Assembly (NCBI RefSeq): GCF_902859765.1
Contig: NZ_CADIJV010000005.1
Span: 62,001 to 126,000 of the forward strand
Direction: 5' to 3'
Source: Achromobacter pulmonis
Lineage (GTDB): Bacteria > Pseudomonadota > Gammaproteobacteria > Burkholderiales > Burkholderiaceae_B
Length of the DNA: 64,000 bases
Shown here: piece by piece, positions 8,430-17,126 of the stretch
Numbering within the stretch: position 1 is the stretch's first letter
Layout of the letters: the number at the start of each line of letters is the position of its first letter
Translations under genes and position numbers: made by a program
The notes under the pieces: generated by a model
Databases searched by the model: none
What the model was told of the DNA's origin: nothing
Seen by the model: the letters and a program-made list of their open reading frames with translations, nothing else

Positions 8430-10534
8430 GCGGCGTGTGGCAATTGCTGCGACCCCGCAGCGTGGCGGTGGTGGGCGCGTCGGCCGATCCCGCGAAGACG
8501 GCCGGGCGGCCGGTGGCCTATTTGCGCAAACACGGCTTCGAAGGGCGGATCTACCCCGTCAATCCGAAGGCTGCCGACATCGATGGCTTGCGCTGCTATC
8601 CCGATGTGCGGTCGTTGCCGGAGGCGCCCGACGTGGCGATCGTGCTGCTGGGCGCGGAACGCACCCAGCAGGCGATTCGTGAACTGGCGGCGATCGGCAC
8701 GGGCGCCGCCATCGTCCTGGCCAGCGGCTACTCGGAGACCGGCGAAGAGGGCGCGCGCCGGCAACGCGAATTGCGCGAAGCGGCCGGGGCCATGCGCATC
8801 CTGGGGCCGAACACGATCGGGCTGGTCAATCTGACGGACCGGATCACGCTGTCGGCCAGCGGCGCGCTGGCGGTGGATCAATTGGTCAGCGGCGGCATCG
8901 GCCTGGTGTCGCAAAGCGGCGGGATCCTCGGCGCGCTGCTGTCGCGCGCCACCGCGCGGGGAATCGGATTCTCCAAACTGATTTCCACCAGCAATGAAGT
9001 CGATCTGGAGCTGGCGGATTTTGTCGATGCGCTGGCCGACGACCCGGCGACCCGGGTGATTGCGCTCTATGTCGAGAGCATCCGAAATCCGGCCGCGTTC
9101 CGCGTCGCGGCGCGCAAGGCGGCCCAGGCGGGCAAGCCGATCGTGGCCTTTAAGATCGGCCGCTCCGAGTCGGGCGCCCAGGCCGCGGCATCGCACACTG
9201 GGGCGCTGGCAGGCGCCGATGGCATGTATGACGCGCTGTTCGAGGATGCCGGCATCATCCGCGCACAGACGTTTTCCGACCTGCTCGATCTGCCCATGGC
9301 GCTGGCCTGCGAGCGGCCGCTGAACGGGCGCCGCATTGCAATCCTGACCTCGACAGGCGGCGCGGGCACGCTGGTGGCCGATTGCCTGGGGCTGGCCGGC
9401 TTTGACCTGCCCGCGCCCGACGCGCAGACGGGGGCGGCCCTGCGGGCGCTGCAGACGGGCGACCATGCGGCGCTGGACCGCAATCCCATCGACGTAACCC
9501 TGGCCGGGCTGCAGCCCGATCTGTTGCGCGGCGCGATCCGTATCGTCCTGGAGAGCGACGCTTATGACGCGCTGGTGGTCATCGTGGGATCTTCCGCCGT
9601 CGCCCAGCCGGAACTGATGGCCGATGCGTTGCGCGATTCGCTCGCCTTGAACGCAAAGCCCGTTCTGGCCTATATCAGTCCGCATGCGCCGCGGGCGGCC
9701 GAGGTGCTGAGCCGCTATGGCATTGCCGCCTTCCATTCGCCCGAGAGCGTCAGCGCGGCGTTGGGGGCCATGTGGCGGGTCCGCGCGCGCGGCTCGGCGG
9801 TGGCATCGGCGCCGCCGCCGGCGCCCGAACCGGTTTCATGTCCGGAACGCGGTTCATTGGATGAAGCCCGGGCCAAGGCCCTGTTCGCCCGGTTCGGCGT
9901 TCCCGGCGTGCGGGAGATCGTCGTGCGGTCGCCGGCCGAGGCGCAGCGGGCCGCCGTGCAACTGGGGCCGCGCGTGGTGTTGAAGGTGCTGTCCGGCGAG
10001 ATTCTGCACAAGAGCGAGGTTGGCGGGGTGGCGGTCAACGTGGCGCCCGAAGACGCCGGGCCGCGATTGACGCAGATGGCGGCCGACGTACGGCGGCATA
10101 CCGGCCAGACCCCGGAGGCTTTTCTGGTGCAGGAGATGGTGTCCGGGGCGGCCGAGGTGATCCTGGGCGTCCATCGCGATCCGCTTGGCACCGCGATCCT
10201 GCTGGGAATGGGCGGGGTGGTCGCGGAGCTGATCCGTGACACCACGCTGGTGCTGCTGCCCGAAGACGGTACGGCGTTGACGGCGGGGCAGGTCGAGGCG
10301 GCGTTGCGGCGGCTCAAGACCTGGCCATTGCTCGACGGCTATCGTGGCCGCGAGCGCGCTGATGTGCCGGCGCTGGTCGATGCGGTGCTGGCCTTCGCGC
10401 GCATGGCGCAGTCCCTGGGCGATCAGCTCGTGGAGGCGGAGATCAATCCCCTGTTCGTCAAGCCGCTGGGCCAGGGCGTGTGCGCGGCCGACGGCATCGC
10501 GATCCTCGGGCCCGGCGCAGGCGGATTCCGATAG
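8426..10534 (+). CDS. NDP-forming acyl-CoA synthetase / acetate-CoA ligase family
   Basis: Single-chain ATP-dependent acyl-CoA synthetase of 702 residues that would activate a carboxylic acid to its CoA thioester. An N-terminal CoA-binding domain (about 8-130, AVVGASADPAKTAGRPVAYL) is followed by the succinyl-CoA-ligase-like domain carrying the phospho-histidine motif SHTGA (His257). A C-terminal ATP-grasp domain (about 470-695) contains VVLKVLSGEILHKSEVGGVA. Length and domain order match full-length members of the family. It is coupled to the upstream isomerase and followed by a Bug receptor, suggesting uptake, activation and isomerisation of one acid. Confidence 0.9.
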   Translation: MSGVWQLLRPRSVAVVGASADPAKTAGRPVAYLRKHGFEGRIYPVNPKAADIDGLRCYPDVRSLPEAPDVAIVLLGAERTQQAIRELAAIGTGAAIVLASGYSETGEEGARRQRELREAAGAMRILGPNTIGLVNLTDRITLSASGALAVDQLVSGGIGLVSQSGGILGALLSRATARGIGFSKLISTSNEVDLELADFVDALADDPATRVIALYVESIRNPAAFRVAARKAAQAGKPIVAFKIGRSESGAQAAASHTGALAGADGMYDALFEDAGIIRAQTFSDLLDLPMALACERPLNGRRIAILTSTGGAGTLVADCLGLAGFDLPAPDAQTGAALRALQTGDHAALDRNPIDVTLAGLQPDLLRGAIRIVLESDAYDALVVIVGSSAVAQPELMADALRDSLALNAKPVLAYISPHAPRAAEVLSRYGIAAFHSPESVSAALGAMWRVRARGSAVASAPPPAPEPVSCPERGSLDEARAKALFARFGVPGVREIVVRSPAEAQRAAVQLGPRVVLKVLSGEILHKSEVGGVAVNVAPEDAGPRLTQMAADVRRHTGQTPEAFLVQEMVSGAAEVILGVHRDPLGTAILLGMGGVVAELIRDTTLVLLPEDGTALTAGQVEAALRRLKTWPLLDGYRGRERADVPALVDAVLAFARMAQSLGDQLVEAEINPLFVKPLGQGVCAADGIAILGPGAGGFR

Positions 10535-10553
10535 GTGGAATTGACGGGATGGC

Positions 10554-10568
10554 AGGCCGAGCCGGCCT
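10554..10568 (+). terminator. Hairpin AGGCCG-AGC-CGGCCT between synthetase and Bug genes
   Basis: Perfect 6-bp inverted repeat 20 bases after the synthetase stop, followed nine bases later by TTTTTCTT. It may partly terminate or attenuate transcription before the Bug gene. Confidence 0.4.
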
Positions 10569-10629
10569 CCCTACACTTTTTCTTAGCGTCGCGACCAGAC
10601 TGGCGCTGAACAACATCAGGAGACAATCC

Positions 10630-11625
10630 ATGAAGAACAGCTGGATCAAGGCGCGCTGCGCCAAGAGCATTGCCACCGCGTTGGTCGCGGTGGGCACGGT
10701 GATGGCGTCGTCGCTGGCGCAGGCCGCCTTTCCGGAGCGGCCGCTGCGTATCGTGGTGCCGTTCACGCCGGGCGGCGGCACGGACATCGTGGCCCGCCAG
10801 TTGGCCAAGGGCCTGACCGATGTGCTGGGCCAATCCGTCATCGTCGAGAACCGGCCGGGCGGAAGCACCATCATTGGCACCGAAAACGTCGCCAAGAGCC
10901 CCGCGGATGGTTATTCGCTGTTGATGGCCACCTTCGCGCACGCGGTGAACCCCGCCATCCACAGGAAGTTGCCCTATGACACGGACAAGGCCTTCGCGCC
11001 GGTCGCGCTGATCGGCAAGTCGCCCAACGTGCTGGTGGTGTCGACGAAATCGAAGTTCAACAGTGTGCAGGACATTCTTGCGTACGCCCGCGCCCATCCG
11101 GGCAGGCTGACCTTCGGGTCTTACGGCAATGGCACGTCCGCGCATCTGGCCGGCGAAATGTTCAAGAGCCTGGGACATGTGGATATCCTGCATGTGCCCT
11201 ACAAGGGCGCCGGCCCCGGGATCAACGACTTGATGGGCGGGCAGATCGACATGATCTTCTCGACCTCGGCCAGCGTCAGCGGCCAGATCAAGAACGGCCA
11301 GCTGCGCGCGCTGGCGGTGACGACGAAGGAGCGCTCGCCGTCCTACCCCGGCGTGCCCACCGTGGCCGAGTCCGGCGTGCCAGGCTATTTCGTCGACAGT
11401 TGGTATGGCGTGTTCGTGCCGCAGGGCACCCCCAAGGATGTCATCGACAAGTTGAACAGCGCCATCAAGAAGGTGTCGGCCAATGCGGAATTCCAAACGG
11501 CACTGAAGCTGGAGGGTCTGGTGGCCGATGTGGGCACGCCCGAGGCGCTGGGCGATTACGTCAAGGAAGAAGAGGCGCGCTGGACCAAGATTGTCCAGCA
11601 GGCGGGTATCACCGACAAGCCTTAG
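10630..11625 (+). CDS. Bug-family (TTT) periplasmic substrate-binding protein A
   Basis: Periplasmic receptor of 331 residues of the tripartite tricarboxylate transporter/Bug type. The signal peptide covers about residues 1-32, ending ASSLAQA. The mature part starts with the family hallmark FPERPLRIVVPFTPGGGTDI and later has YKGAGPGINDLMGGQIDM. The start is the ATG after AGGAGACAATCC. It follows the isomerase and synthetase genes and probably delivers their substrate. No TctA/TctB membrane partners are encoded in the window, so it must work with a remote permease or in sensing. The ligand cannot be read from the sequence. Confidence 0.92.
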   Translation: MKNSWIKARCAKSIATALVAVGTVMASSLAQAAFPERPLRIVVPFTPGGGTDIVARQLAKGLTDVLGQSVIVENRPGGSTIIGTENVAKSPADGYSLLMATFAHAVNPAIHRKLPYDTDKAFAPVALIGKSPNVLVVSTKSKFNSVQDILAYARAHPGRLTFGSYGNGTSAHLAGEMFKSLGHVDILHVPYKGAGPGINDLMGGQIDMIFSTSASVSGQIKNGQLRALAVTTKERSPSYPGVPTVAESGVPGYFVDSWYGVFVPQGTPKDVIDKLNSAIKKVSANAEFQTALKLEGLVADVGTPEALGDYVKEEEARWTKIVQQAGITDKP

Positions 11626-11670
11626 CCGCCCACGCCGCCGGCCCCGGGGGCCGCGCGGCGCCCGGCGCCT

Positions 11671-11696
11671 GCGGGCCTGCCGCAACGGCAGCCCGC
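11671..11696. terminator. Strong hairpin between two convergent Bug genes
   Basis: GCGGGCCTGCCG-CAA-CGGCAGCCCGC forms an 11-bp stem with one bulged C, sited between the convergent stops at 11625 and 11707. Position and stability suit a bidirectional terminator. Confidence 0.6.
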
Positions 11697-11706
11697 CAGG
11701 CTGGGG

Positions 11707-12675
11707 TCACTCGGCCCTGACGTTTCCGGTCTTGATGACCGACGCCCATTTCCCGGTGTCCCGGCGCACCAGTTCGCGGAAGGCTTCGGGCGATGAGGGG
11801 CTGGGCTCGATCCCCAGGCTGGCGAGGCTGGCGACCAGCGCCGCCGACTGCAGGCTGTTGCGCACGGCCTGGTTCAACCTGCCGACCACTTCCGCCGGCG
11901 TCCCCTTCGGGGCGAACATGCCGTACCAATTGCTGGCTTCGACGTTTGGAATGCCCTGTTCGGCCAGGGTGGGCACATCGGGCAGCGATTTCAGCCGCGC
12001 TGGCGCGGCGACCCCGAGCGCCACGAGCTGGCCGTCCTTGATGAAGGGCATCAGGCCCGAGACGTCGCCGAAGAAGGCTTCCACGTGGCCGCCGATCGTA
12101 TCGGCGATGGCCGGCGCGGCGCCCTTGTAGGCCACGTGCAGGAAGTCGACTTTGGTCTGGCTCTTGAATAATTCGATGGTCATGTGCGGCATGCTGCCGA
12201 CGCCGGAGGAGGCCAGGGTGGCCGCTTCGCTGCGCTTGCTTGCGGCGGCGACATAGTCCGCCGCGCTCCTGGCGGCGTTTTTCGGCGAAACGACCAGGAC
12301 TTCAGGTGTGTGGACGACCAGGGCGACAGGCGTCAGGTCTTCGGCCGGCTTGTACGACAGGTTGGGATAGAGCGATGGATTGATGGCGATGGCGCCGGCC
12401 GAGCTGAGGAACAGCATGCTGCCGTCGGTGGCGCCGCGCATGACGTAGTTGACCGCGATGGCGCCGTTGGCGCCCGGTTTGTTCTCGACGATGACGGTCG
12501 TCTTGAGTTCTGTCTCCAGTTCCTTGGCCAGGATGCGAGCCTGCGAGTCGGCCGGCCCGCCGGGCGGGAAGGCGACGACCAGCCGCGTGGGCGGGGTCGC
12601 ATGGCTGACGCTGGTCAGGGAAAATGCGGCGAGCAGGGCGCCCGCCAGGAGGGTGCTGGCGATGGTGGGTTTCAT
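11707..12675 (-). CDS. Bug-family periplasmic substrate-binding protein B
   Basis: Periplasmic receptor of 322 residues. The signal peptide ends near residue 26 (LTSVSHA), followed by the family start PPTRLVVAFPPGGPADSQA and the ligand-pocket segment FLHVAYKGAAPAIADTIGGH. It is the last gene of a minus-strand run that also holds a second Bug receptor, an SMP-30 lactonase, a LigI-like hydrolase, an SDR and a carboxymuconolactone-decarboxylase-like protein. No TctAB partner is present nearby. The ligand is presumably a compound fed into this cluster. Confidence 0.92.
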   Translation of the reverse strand: MKPTIASTLLAGALLAAFSLTSVSHATPPTRLVVAFPPGGPADSQARILAKELETELKTTVIVENKPGANGAIAVNYVMRGATDGSMLFLSSAGAIAINPSLYPNLSYKPAEDLTPVALVVHTPEVLVVSPKNAARSAADYVAAASKRSEAATLASSGVGSMPHMTIELFKSQTKVDFLHVAYKGAAPAIADTIGGHVEAFFGDVSGLMPFIKDGQLVALGVAAPARLKSLPDVPTLAEQGIPNVEASNWYGMFAPKGTPAEVVGRLNQAVRNSLQSAALVASLASLGIEPSPSSPEAFRELVRRDTGKWASVIKTGNVRAE

Positions 12676-12702
12676 GATGGGTATTCTCCTTGCGCGGCGC
12701 GG

Positions 12703-13641
12703 TCAACCGCCAGGCGCGCCTTGCGTGTTGACGTAGAGCGAATAGATGGAGGTGCAGGAAGCCATGAACAGCCGGTTGCGGTGCGTTCCGCCGAAGCACA
12801 GGTTGGCGCAGCGCTCCGGCAGCGCGATATGGCCGATGGCGTCGCCGTCCGGCGTGAAGATGCGAACGCCGTCGAGTTCTTCGGTACCCATGCCCCAGCC
12901 GCACCACAGGTTGCCGTCGACGTCCACGCGAAAGCCGTCCGGCGTGCCCGGTCCCGCGTTCATCAGCACTTCGGCATGCGACAGCGATGCGCCATCGTCC
13001 TGTACCCGGAAAACCAGAAAGTTGCGCGGTCGGGCGCGTGATTCCACGACATACAGCAGCTTTTCGTCGGGCGAGAAGGCCAGGCCGTTGGGGCCGTTGA
13101 CGCCTTCGGCCACGACGCTCAGTTGTCCCGACACGCCATCGATCCGATAGATATTGGCCGGCAGTTCCTGGCGCGCGGGCTCGCCCTGGTAGTGGCCGAC
13201 AATGCCGAACGGCGGATCGGTGAACCAGATTGAACCGTCCGACTTCACCACGACGTCGTTGGGCGAATTCAGGGGCCGGCCGGCGTGGCTGGCGGCCAGG
13301 ACGGTGATGCGTCCGTCGTGCTCCGTCCGGGTGACTCGCCGCGTGCGATGTTCGCAGGTGATCAGCCGGCCCTGGCGGTCGCGGGTGTTGCCGTTGGCAT
13401 GGTTGGAGGGCGAGCGGAAGGCGTGGACGGCGCCGGTGATTTCATCCCAGCGCAGAATGCGGTCGTTGGGAATGTCGCTCCACAGCAGGTAACGGCCGTC
13501 GCCGAACCACACGGGCCCTTCGGCCCAGCGGCTGCCGCTGGCCAGGCGTTCGACCGCCGCCGATAGCAGGTGGTACTTTTCGAAGGCCGGCGCCAATACG
13601 CGGATGGCGGGGTCGGGATAGCGTTGCGAGGGTTGCCACAT
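12703..13641 (-). CDS. SMP-30/gluconolactonase family lactonase
   Basis: Six-bladed beta-propeller metal-dependent lactonase of 312 residues. Family signatures are WAEGPVWFGDGRYLLWSD (metal-ligand Glu), LNSPNDVVVKSDGSIWFTDP, NGPNGLAFSPDEKLLYVVES and PDGFRVDVDGNLWCGWG. No signal peptide is seen, so it should be cytoplasmic. It lies 27 bases upstream of Bug B and downstream of the amidohydrolase. It would hydrolyse a lactone intermediate; which one is unknown. Confidence 0.9.
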   Translation of the reverse strand: MWQPSQRYPDPAIRVLAPAFEKYHLLSAAVERLASGSRWAEGPVWFGDGRYLLWSDIPNDRILRWDEITGAVHAFRSPSNHANGNTRDRQGRLITCEHRTRRVTRTEHDGRITVLAASHAGRPLNSPNDVVVKSDGSIWFTDPPFGIVGHYQGEPARQELPANIYRIDGVSGQLSVVAEGVNGPNGLAFSPDEKLLYVVESRARPRNFLVFRVQDDGASLSHAEVLMNAGPGTPDGFRVDVDGNLWCGWGMGTEELDGVRIFTPDGDAIGHIALPERCANLCFGGTHRNRLFMASCTSIYSLYVNTQGAPGG

Positions 13642-13668
13642 GGGGCCTCCGCGGAAAGAGAGTTGGAA

Positions 13669-14478
13669 TCAGCCGTAGAGGCGGCCGGGGTTGTCATGCA
13701 GGATCGCGGTGAGCGTTGCCGGGTCGGCGTCGCAGGCCTGGCGCAGCAACGCCAGCAGGCGCGGCACGCTGGGCTGGGGATAGCGGATGTTGACGTGCGG
13801 CCAGTCGCTGCCCCAGATGGCGCGGCCGGGGAATGCCTGCATCAGGCGCGTCATCAGGGGCAGGGCGGCCTGGTAATGACTGGCGCCGCCGGTGACGCGG
13901 TCGGCGCCCGAGAGCTTTATCCAGACGTCCGGACAGTCCGCCAGTGCCAGTAGCGGCGCCAGGGCGGCCGCGTCCGATAGCGGCGCTCTGGCCATGTGGT
14001 CGATCACCAGGGGCACGCCGTGCCGCAGCAATGCCGGGACGCTATTCAGCACGTCCGGCATCTCGGCATGCACCAGCGCGTGCCAGCCGTATGGCCGGAT
14101 GCGTTCCAGCAATGCGCCCATCCTGCCGATGTCCGGCTTGCCCGCCAGATGCTTCATCATGCCCAGGCGGATGCCGCGCACCCCCGCCTGATGCATGTGC
14201 GCGAGCGTCTCCGGCGGGGTTTGCGCGTCGATCAGCGCGATGCCCCGGTACGCGCCGCCGCTGGCGCGCAAGGCCGCCAGCAGGGCGCGATGATCCGCGC
14301 CGTAGGGCGTGGCCTGCACGATTACGCCGCGCGTGATGCCGGCCGCGGCGTGCAGGGCGGCGAGCGCCGGGAATGGGGCTTGCGCAGGCGTGTAGGTGGC
14401 ATCGTCCGCGAGCGGATAATCCTCCCAGGGGCCAAAGATGTGGGTATGGCAGTCCCAGACGACAGGGTCCATGTGCAT
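13669..14478 (-). CDS. Amidohydrolase-family protein (2-pyrone-4,6-dicarboxylate hydrolase-like)
   Basis: TIM-barrel hydrolase of 269 residues of the LigI-like amidohydrolase branch. Visible signatures are DCHTHIFGPWEDYPLADD at the N-terminus (D-x-H-x-H metal site), VIDHMARAPL, and the C-terminal WGSDWPHVNIRYP carrying the catalytic Asp. LigI-type enzymes hydrolyse lactones such as 2-pyrone-4,6-dicarboxylate. With the SMP-30 lactonase and decarboxylase-like neighbours it points to a lactone or aromatic-ring-cleavage product as substrate. The exact reaction is inferred. Confidence 0.87.
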   Translation of the reverse strand: MHMDPVVWDCHTHIFGPWEDYPLADDATYTPAQAPFPALAALHAAAGITRGVIVQATPYGADHRALLAALRASGGAYRGIALIDAQTPPETLAHMHQAGVRGIRLGMMKHLAGKPDIGRMGALLERIRPYGWHALVHAEMPDVLNSVPALLRHGVPLVIDHMARAPLSDAAALAPLLALADCPDVWIKLSGADRVTGGASHYQAALPLMTRLMQAFPGRAIWGSDWPHVNIRYPQPSVPRLLALLRQACDADPATLTAILHDNPGRLYG

Positions 14479-14491
14479 GGCGGGTTTCGCT

Positions 14492-15496
14492 TCAGTTGGA
14501 GGTGGCGCCGGTTTCTTTGATGGTTGCGCTCCAGCGGCGGTACTCCGACTTGATCAGCGCGCCGTATTGCGCGGGCGTGCCGGGGGTGGGTTCCGCGCCC
14601 TGGGCATCGAGGCTGGCCTTCAGGCTGGCATCCTTGAGCGCGTCGTTGACGGCCTGGTTGAGCCGGGCGGTCACCTCGGGCGCCATGCCGGCGGGGCCGA
14701 CAATGCCTTGCCAGGTGCCGGAATCGAAGCCCGGGGCCACCGTCTCGGCCAGGGTCGGTACGTTTGGCAGGGCCGAGACGCGCTGCGCGGTCGTGACCGC
14801 CAGGGCTTTGAGTTTGCCCTCCCTGACATAGGGCAGGAAGGCGTTGAGGCTGCCCGACATCATGAATTGGATCCTGCCTGACAGCAGGTCGGGCAGCGCC
14901 GCCGCGTTGCCCTTGTAGGGCACGTGGGCGAACTCGGTGGCCGTCTGCCGGGCAAACAGCACACTGGTCAGGTGGTCGATCGTGCCGTTGCCGGATGAGC
15001 CCATATTGAGCATCCCGGGCTTTTCCTTGAGCAGCTTGACGAAGCCCGCGGCGGTATCGGCGGGAACTTCGGGATTGACGATGAGCACCAGCGGCACGTT
15101 GGCGACCGAGGCGACCGGCGTGAAGATCTTGCCCGGGTTCAGTTTTTCATTGCCGAAGAGGGCGGGCGAAATGGCGATGGATGAGCTGTTGTAGAGCAGG
15201 GTGTAGCCATCGGCCGGCGCGTTGGCGACCATCTCGGCGGCGATGTTGCCGCCGGCGCCCGGCTTGTTTTCGACCACGACCTGCTGGCCCAGGTCGTCGC
15301 CAAGGCGTTTGGCCACCAGGCGCGCCAGCACATCGGTGGGGCCGCCGGGCGAAAACGCGACGATCAGCCGGATCGGCTTTTCCGGGAACGTGGCCGCCGA
15401 CACGGGGGCGCCGGTCAGGGCCAGGAACGTTGCTGCGGTCAGGGCGCCCAGAAGGCGCCGGCGCGGTTTACCGGAAAGCGGCGGGAATTGATGCAT
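14492..15496 (-). CDS. Bug-family periplasmic substrate-binding protein C
   Basis: Periplasmic receptor of 334 residues. The signal region has an arginine-rich start (KPRRRLLGALTAATFLALTG) that could suit TAT or Sec export. The mature part carries FPEKPIRLIVAFSPGGPTDV and FAHVPYKGNAAALPDLLSGR. It is embedded between the SDR and amidohydrolase genes, with 13 bases to the latter. Together with Bug B it gives this one cluster two receptors, which suggests two related ligands or one receptor used for signalling. Confidence 0.92.
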   Translation of the reverse strand: MHQFPPLSGKPRRRLLGALTAATFLALTGAPVSAATFPEKPIRLIVAFSPGGPTDVLARLVAKRLGDDLGQQVVVENKPGAGGNIAAEMVANAPADGYTLLYNSSSIAISPALFGNEKLNPGKIFTPVASVANVPLVLIVNPEVPADTAAGFVKLLKEKPGMLNMGSSGNGTIDHLTSVLFARQTATEFAHVPYKGNAAALPDLLSGRIQFMMSGSLNAFLPYVREGKLKALAVTTAQRVSALPNVPTLAETVAPGFDSGTWQGIVGPAGMAPEVTARLNQAVNDALKDASLKASLDAQGAEPTPGTPAQYGALIKSEYRRWSATIKETGATSN

Positions 15497-15551
15497 GGTG
15501 TCTCCTTGGAGACGCTGGGCGCGTCTCTCTTTTCTGGGAAAGAACGGGGGG

Positions 15552-16352
15552 TCAGTCGCAGCGCACGCTCATGCCGCCGTCGACAATGATTTCGGTGCCG
15601 GTCACAAAGCGGGCCTCGTCCGAGGCGAGAAAGAGCGCGGCATTCGCGGTATCGGTGCCGTCGCCCATGAAGCCCAGCGGAATGCGGGCCTGGCGCTGGG
15701 CCAGCAAGGCGTCTACGTCGCCGCCCGCGCGCTGGCCGGCCAACCGGGCTTCGACCATGGGGGTATGCATCTGCCCGGGCACCACGGTGTTCACGCGGAT
15801 GTTGTGTTTGGCATATTCCACGGCGACCACGCGCGATAGCTGAATGATGCCGGCCTTGGCGGATGCATAGCCGACCTGGGCCGCGCCCGTCCAGCGGATG
15901 CCCGAGGTGGACGCCGTATTCACGATCGCGCCGCCGCCATGGCGCTGCATGACGGGAATCACATGCTTGCAGGCCAGGAAGACACTCTTCAGGTTGAAGT
16001 CCATCTGCGCGTCCCAATCGGCCTCGGACAGATCCACCGGGCCGCCGCGGCGCGATCCGCCTACGTTGTTGACCAGGATATCGACGCGCCCGTAGCGCTC
16101 GACACACGCCTGCACCATGGCCTCGACGTCCGCGCCGAGCGTTGCGTCGCCGGTCCAGGCGGTGATGTCGCCGCCCGCGGCCCGGGCGCGCGCAAGCGTT
16201 TCGTCCATGGCCTGCGCGCTCTTGTCCACGGCGAAGACCTTGGCGCCTTCCTGGGCAAAGCGCACCGCCACGGCGCGGCCATTGCCCCAACCCGGGCCGA
16301 CGCAGCCGGCGCCGGTGACGATCGCGACTTTTCCTTCCAGTCGTTTTTGCAT
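15552..16352 (-). CDS. SDR-family NAD(P)-dependent oxidoreductase
   Basis: Classical short-chain dehydrogenase/reductase of 266 residues. The cofactor motif TGAGCVGPGWGNGRA is longer than the usual TGxxxGxG. The NNVGG segment and the catalytic YASAK are present, with a Ser in the NTASTSG strand. The C-terminal VTGTEIIVDGGMSVRCD is typical. It lies between the decarboxylase-like gene (34 bases upstream) and Bug C. It probably oxidises an alcohol or reduces a ketone intermediate of the cluster. Confidence 0.92.
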   Translation of the reverse strand: MQKRLEGKVAIVTGAGCVGPGWGNGRAVAVRFAQEGAKVFAVDKSAQAMDETLARARAAGGDITAWTGDATLGADVEAMVQACVERYGRVDILVNNVGGSRRGGPVDLSEADWDAQMDFNLKSVFLACKHVIPVMQRHGGGAIVNTASTSGIRWTGAAQVGYASAKAGIIQLSRVVAVEYAKHNIRVNTVVPGQMHTPMVEARLAGQRAGGDVDALLAQRQARIPLGFMGDGTDTANAALFLASDEARFVTGTEIIVDGGMSVRCD

Positions 16353-16386
16353 GTGCTTCTCTCTTGAGTGATGTGATCGGGACCCG

Positions 16387-16956
16387 TCAATCGCCGCCGC
16401 TATCGGCGGCCGCCAGCTCGCGCGGTTCGCCCTCGGGCGGCTCGATCTCGAACACGTTCAGGGTCATGGATATCAGGGTGTAGTACCCGGCCAGGGCCAC
16501 CAGATCGATGACGCCATTGCGCCCGAACATGGCCTCGGCGCGGCGGTACAGCGCGTCGGGAACGCGGCGTGTCCGGTGCAGTACGGTCAGGAACTCGTGG
16601 ACCAAGGCTTCGTCCGCGTGTTCGAAGGCAATGTCCCGGCCATCGCGCAGGGCGTCGATGACTGCCGGCGCCACGCCCGCCTGCAAGGCAATGGCCTTGT
16701 GCGCCCACCACTCGAACTCCGAGCCCCACCAGCGCGCCAGGACCAGGATGCCCAGTTCGGACAGGCGCGGCGGCAGCGAGCTGTCGTAGCGGCAGAACTG
16801 CCCCAGCGCCTGGGCGGGCTCGGCCATGGCGGGGCGATGCAGCCAGACGGCGAGGGGTCCGCGCACGCGGCCGCGCGGGCCGGAGGCGATGACCGCATGG
16901 ATGCGTTGTTGTTCCGCGGTCATCTCCTGGACCTGCGGCGGGTGGATTCGGGCCAT
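16387..16956 (-). CDS. Carboxymuconolactone decarboxylase family protein
   Basis: All-helical protein of 189 residues of the CMD family. The core W-x-x-H-x-x-x-A-x-x-x-G signature is present (FEWWAHKAIALQAGVAPAVI) with preceding LSELGILVLARWW. There is no CxxC pair, so it is of the decarboxylase type rather than the AhpD peroxidase type. It is the first gene of the minus-strand lactone cluster and is divergent from a LysR gene. A true decarboxylase or a paralogue with another role cannot be told apart here. Confidence 0.87.
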   Translation of the reverse strand: MARIHPPQVQEMTAEQQRIHAVIASGPRGRVRGPLAVWLHRPAMAEPAQALGQFCRYDSSLPPRLSELGILVLARWWGSEFEWWAHKAIALQAGVAPAVIDALRDGRDIAFEHADEALVHEFLTVLHRTRRVPDALYRRAEAMFGRNGVIDLVALAGYYTLISMTLNVFEIEPPEGEPRELAAADSGGD

Positions 16957-17059
16957 CGTGATTCCTGTGTTACGCGGGCTTGGTGCCTGGCTTGCTTGTT
17001 CGGTGGGGCGATTCTGCTTATTCTCGGTAATAGCCGTCCAATACGTTTTTCGGATGTCA

Positions 17060-17080
17060 GTAATTCGATTACGGAATTAC
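17060..17080. promoter_or_regulatory. LysR box: GTAATTC-N7-GAATTAC
   Basis: Perfect 7-bp inverted repeat with a 7-base centre in the divergent gap 16957-17126. The inner ATTC-N7-GAAT contains the T-N11-A spacing typical of LysR regulators. It lies 47 bases upstream of the LysR start and about 100 bases from the start of the decarboxylase-like gene, so it should serve both promoters. Confidence 0.7.
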
Positions 17081-17126
17081 GCTTCTTGGTATCGTCCGCT
17101 ACCCCCTCCCTGTTCGAGCTTTCCCC

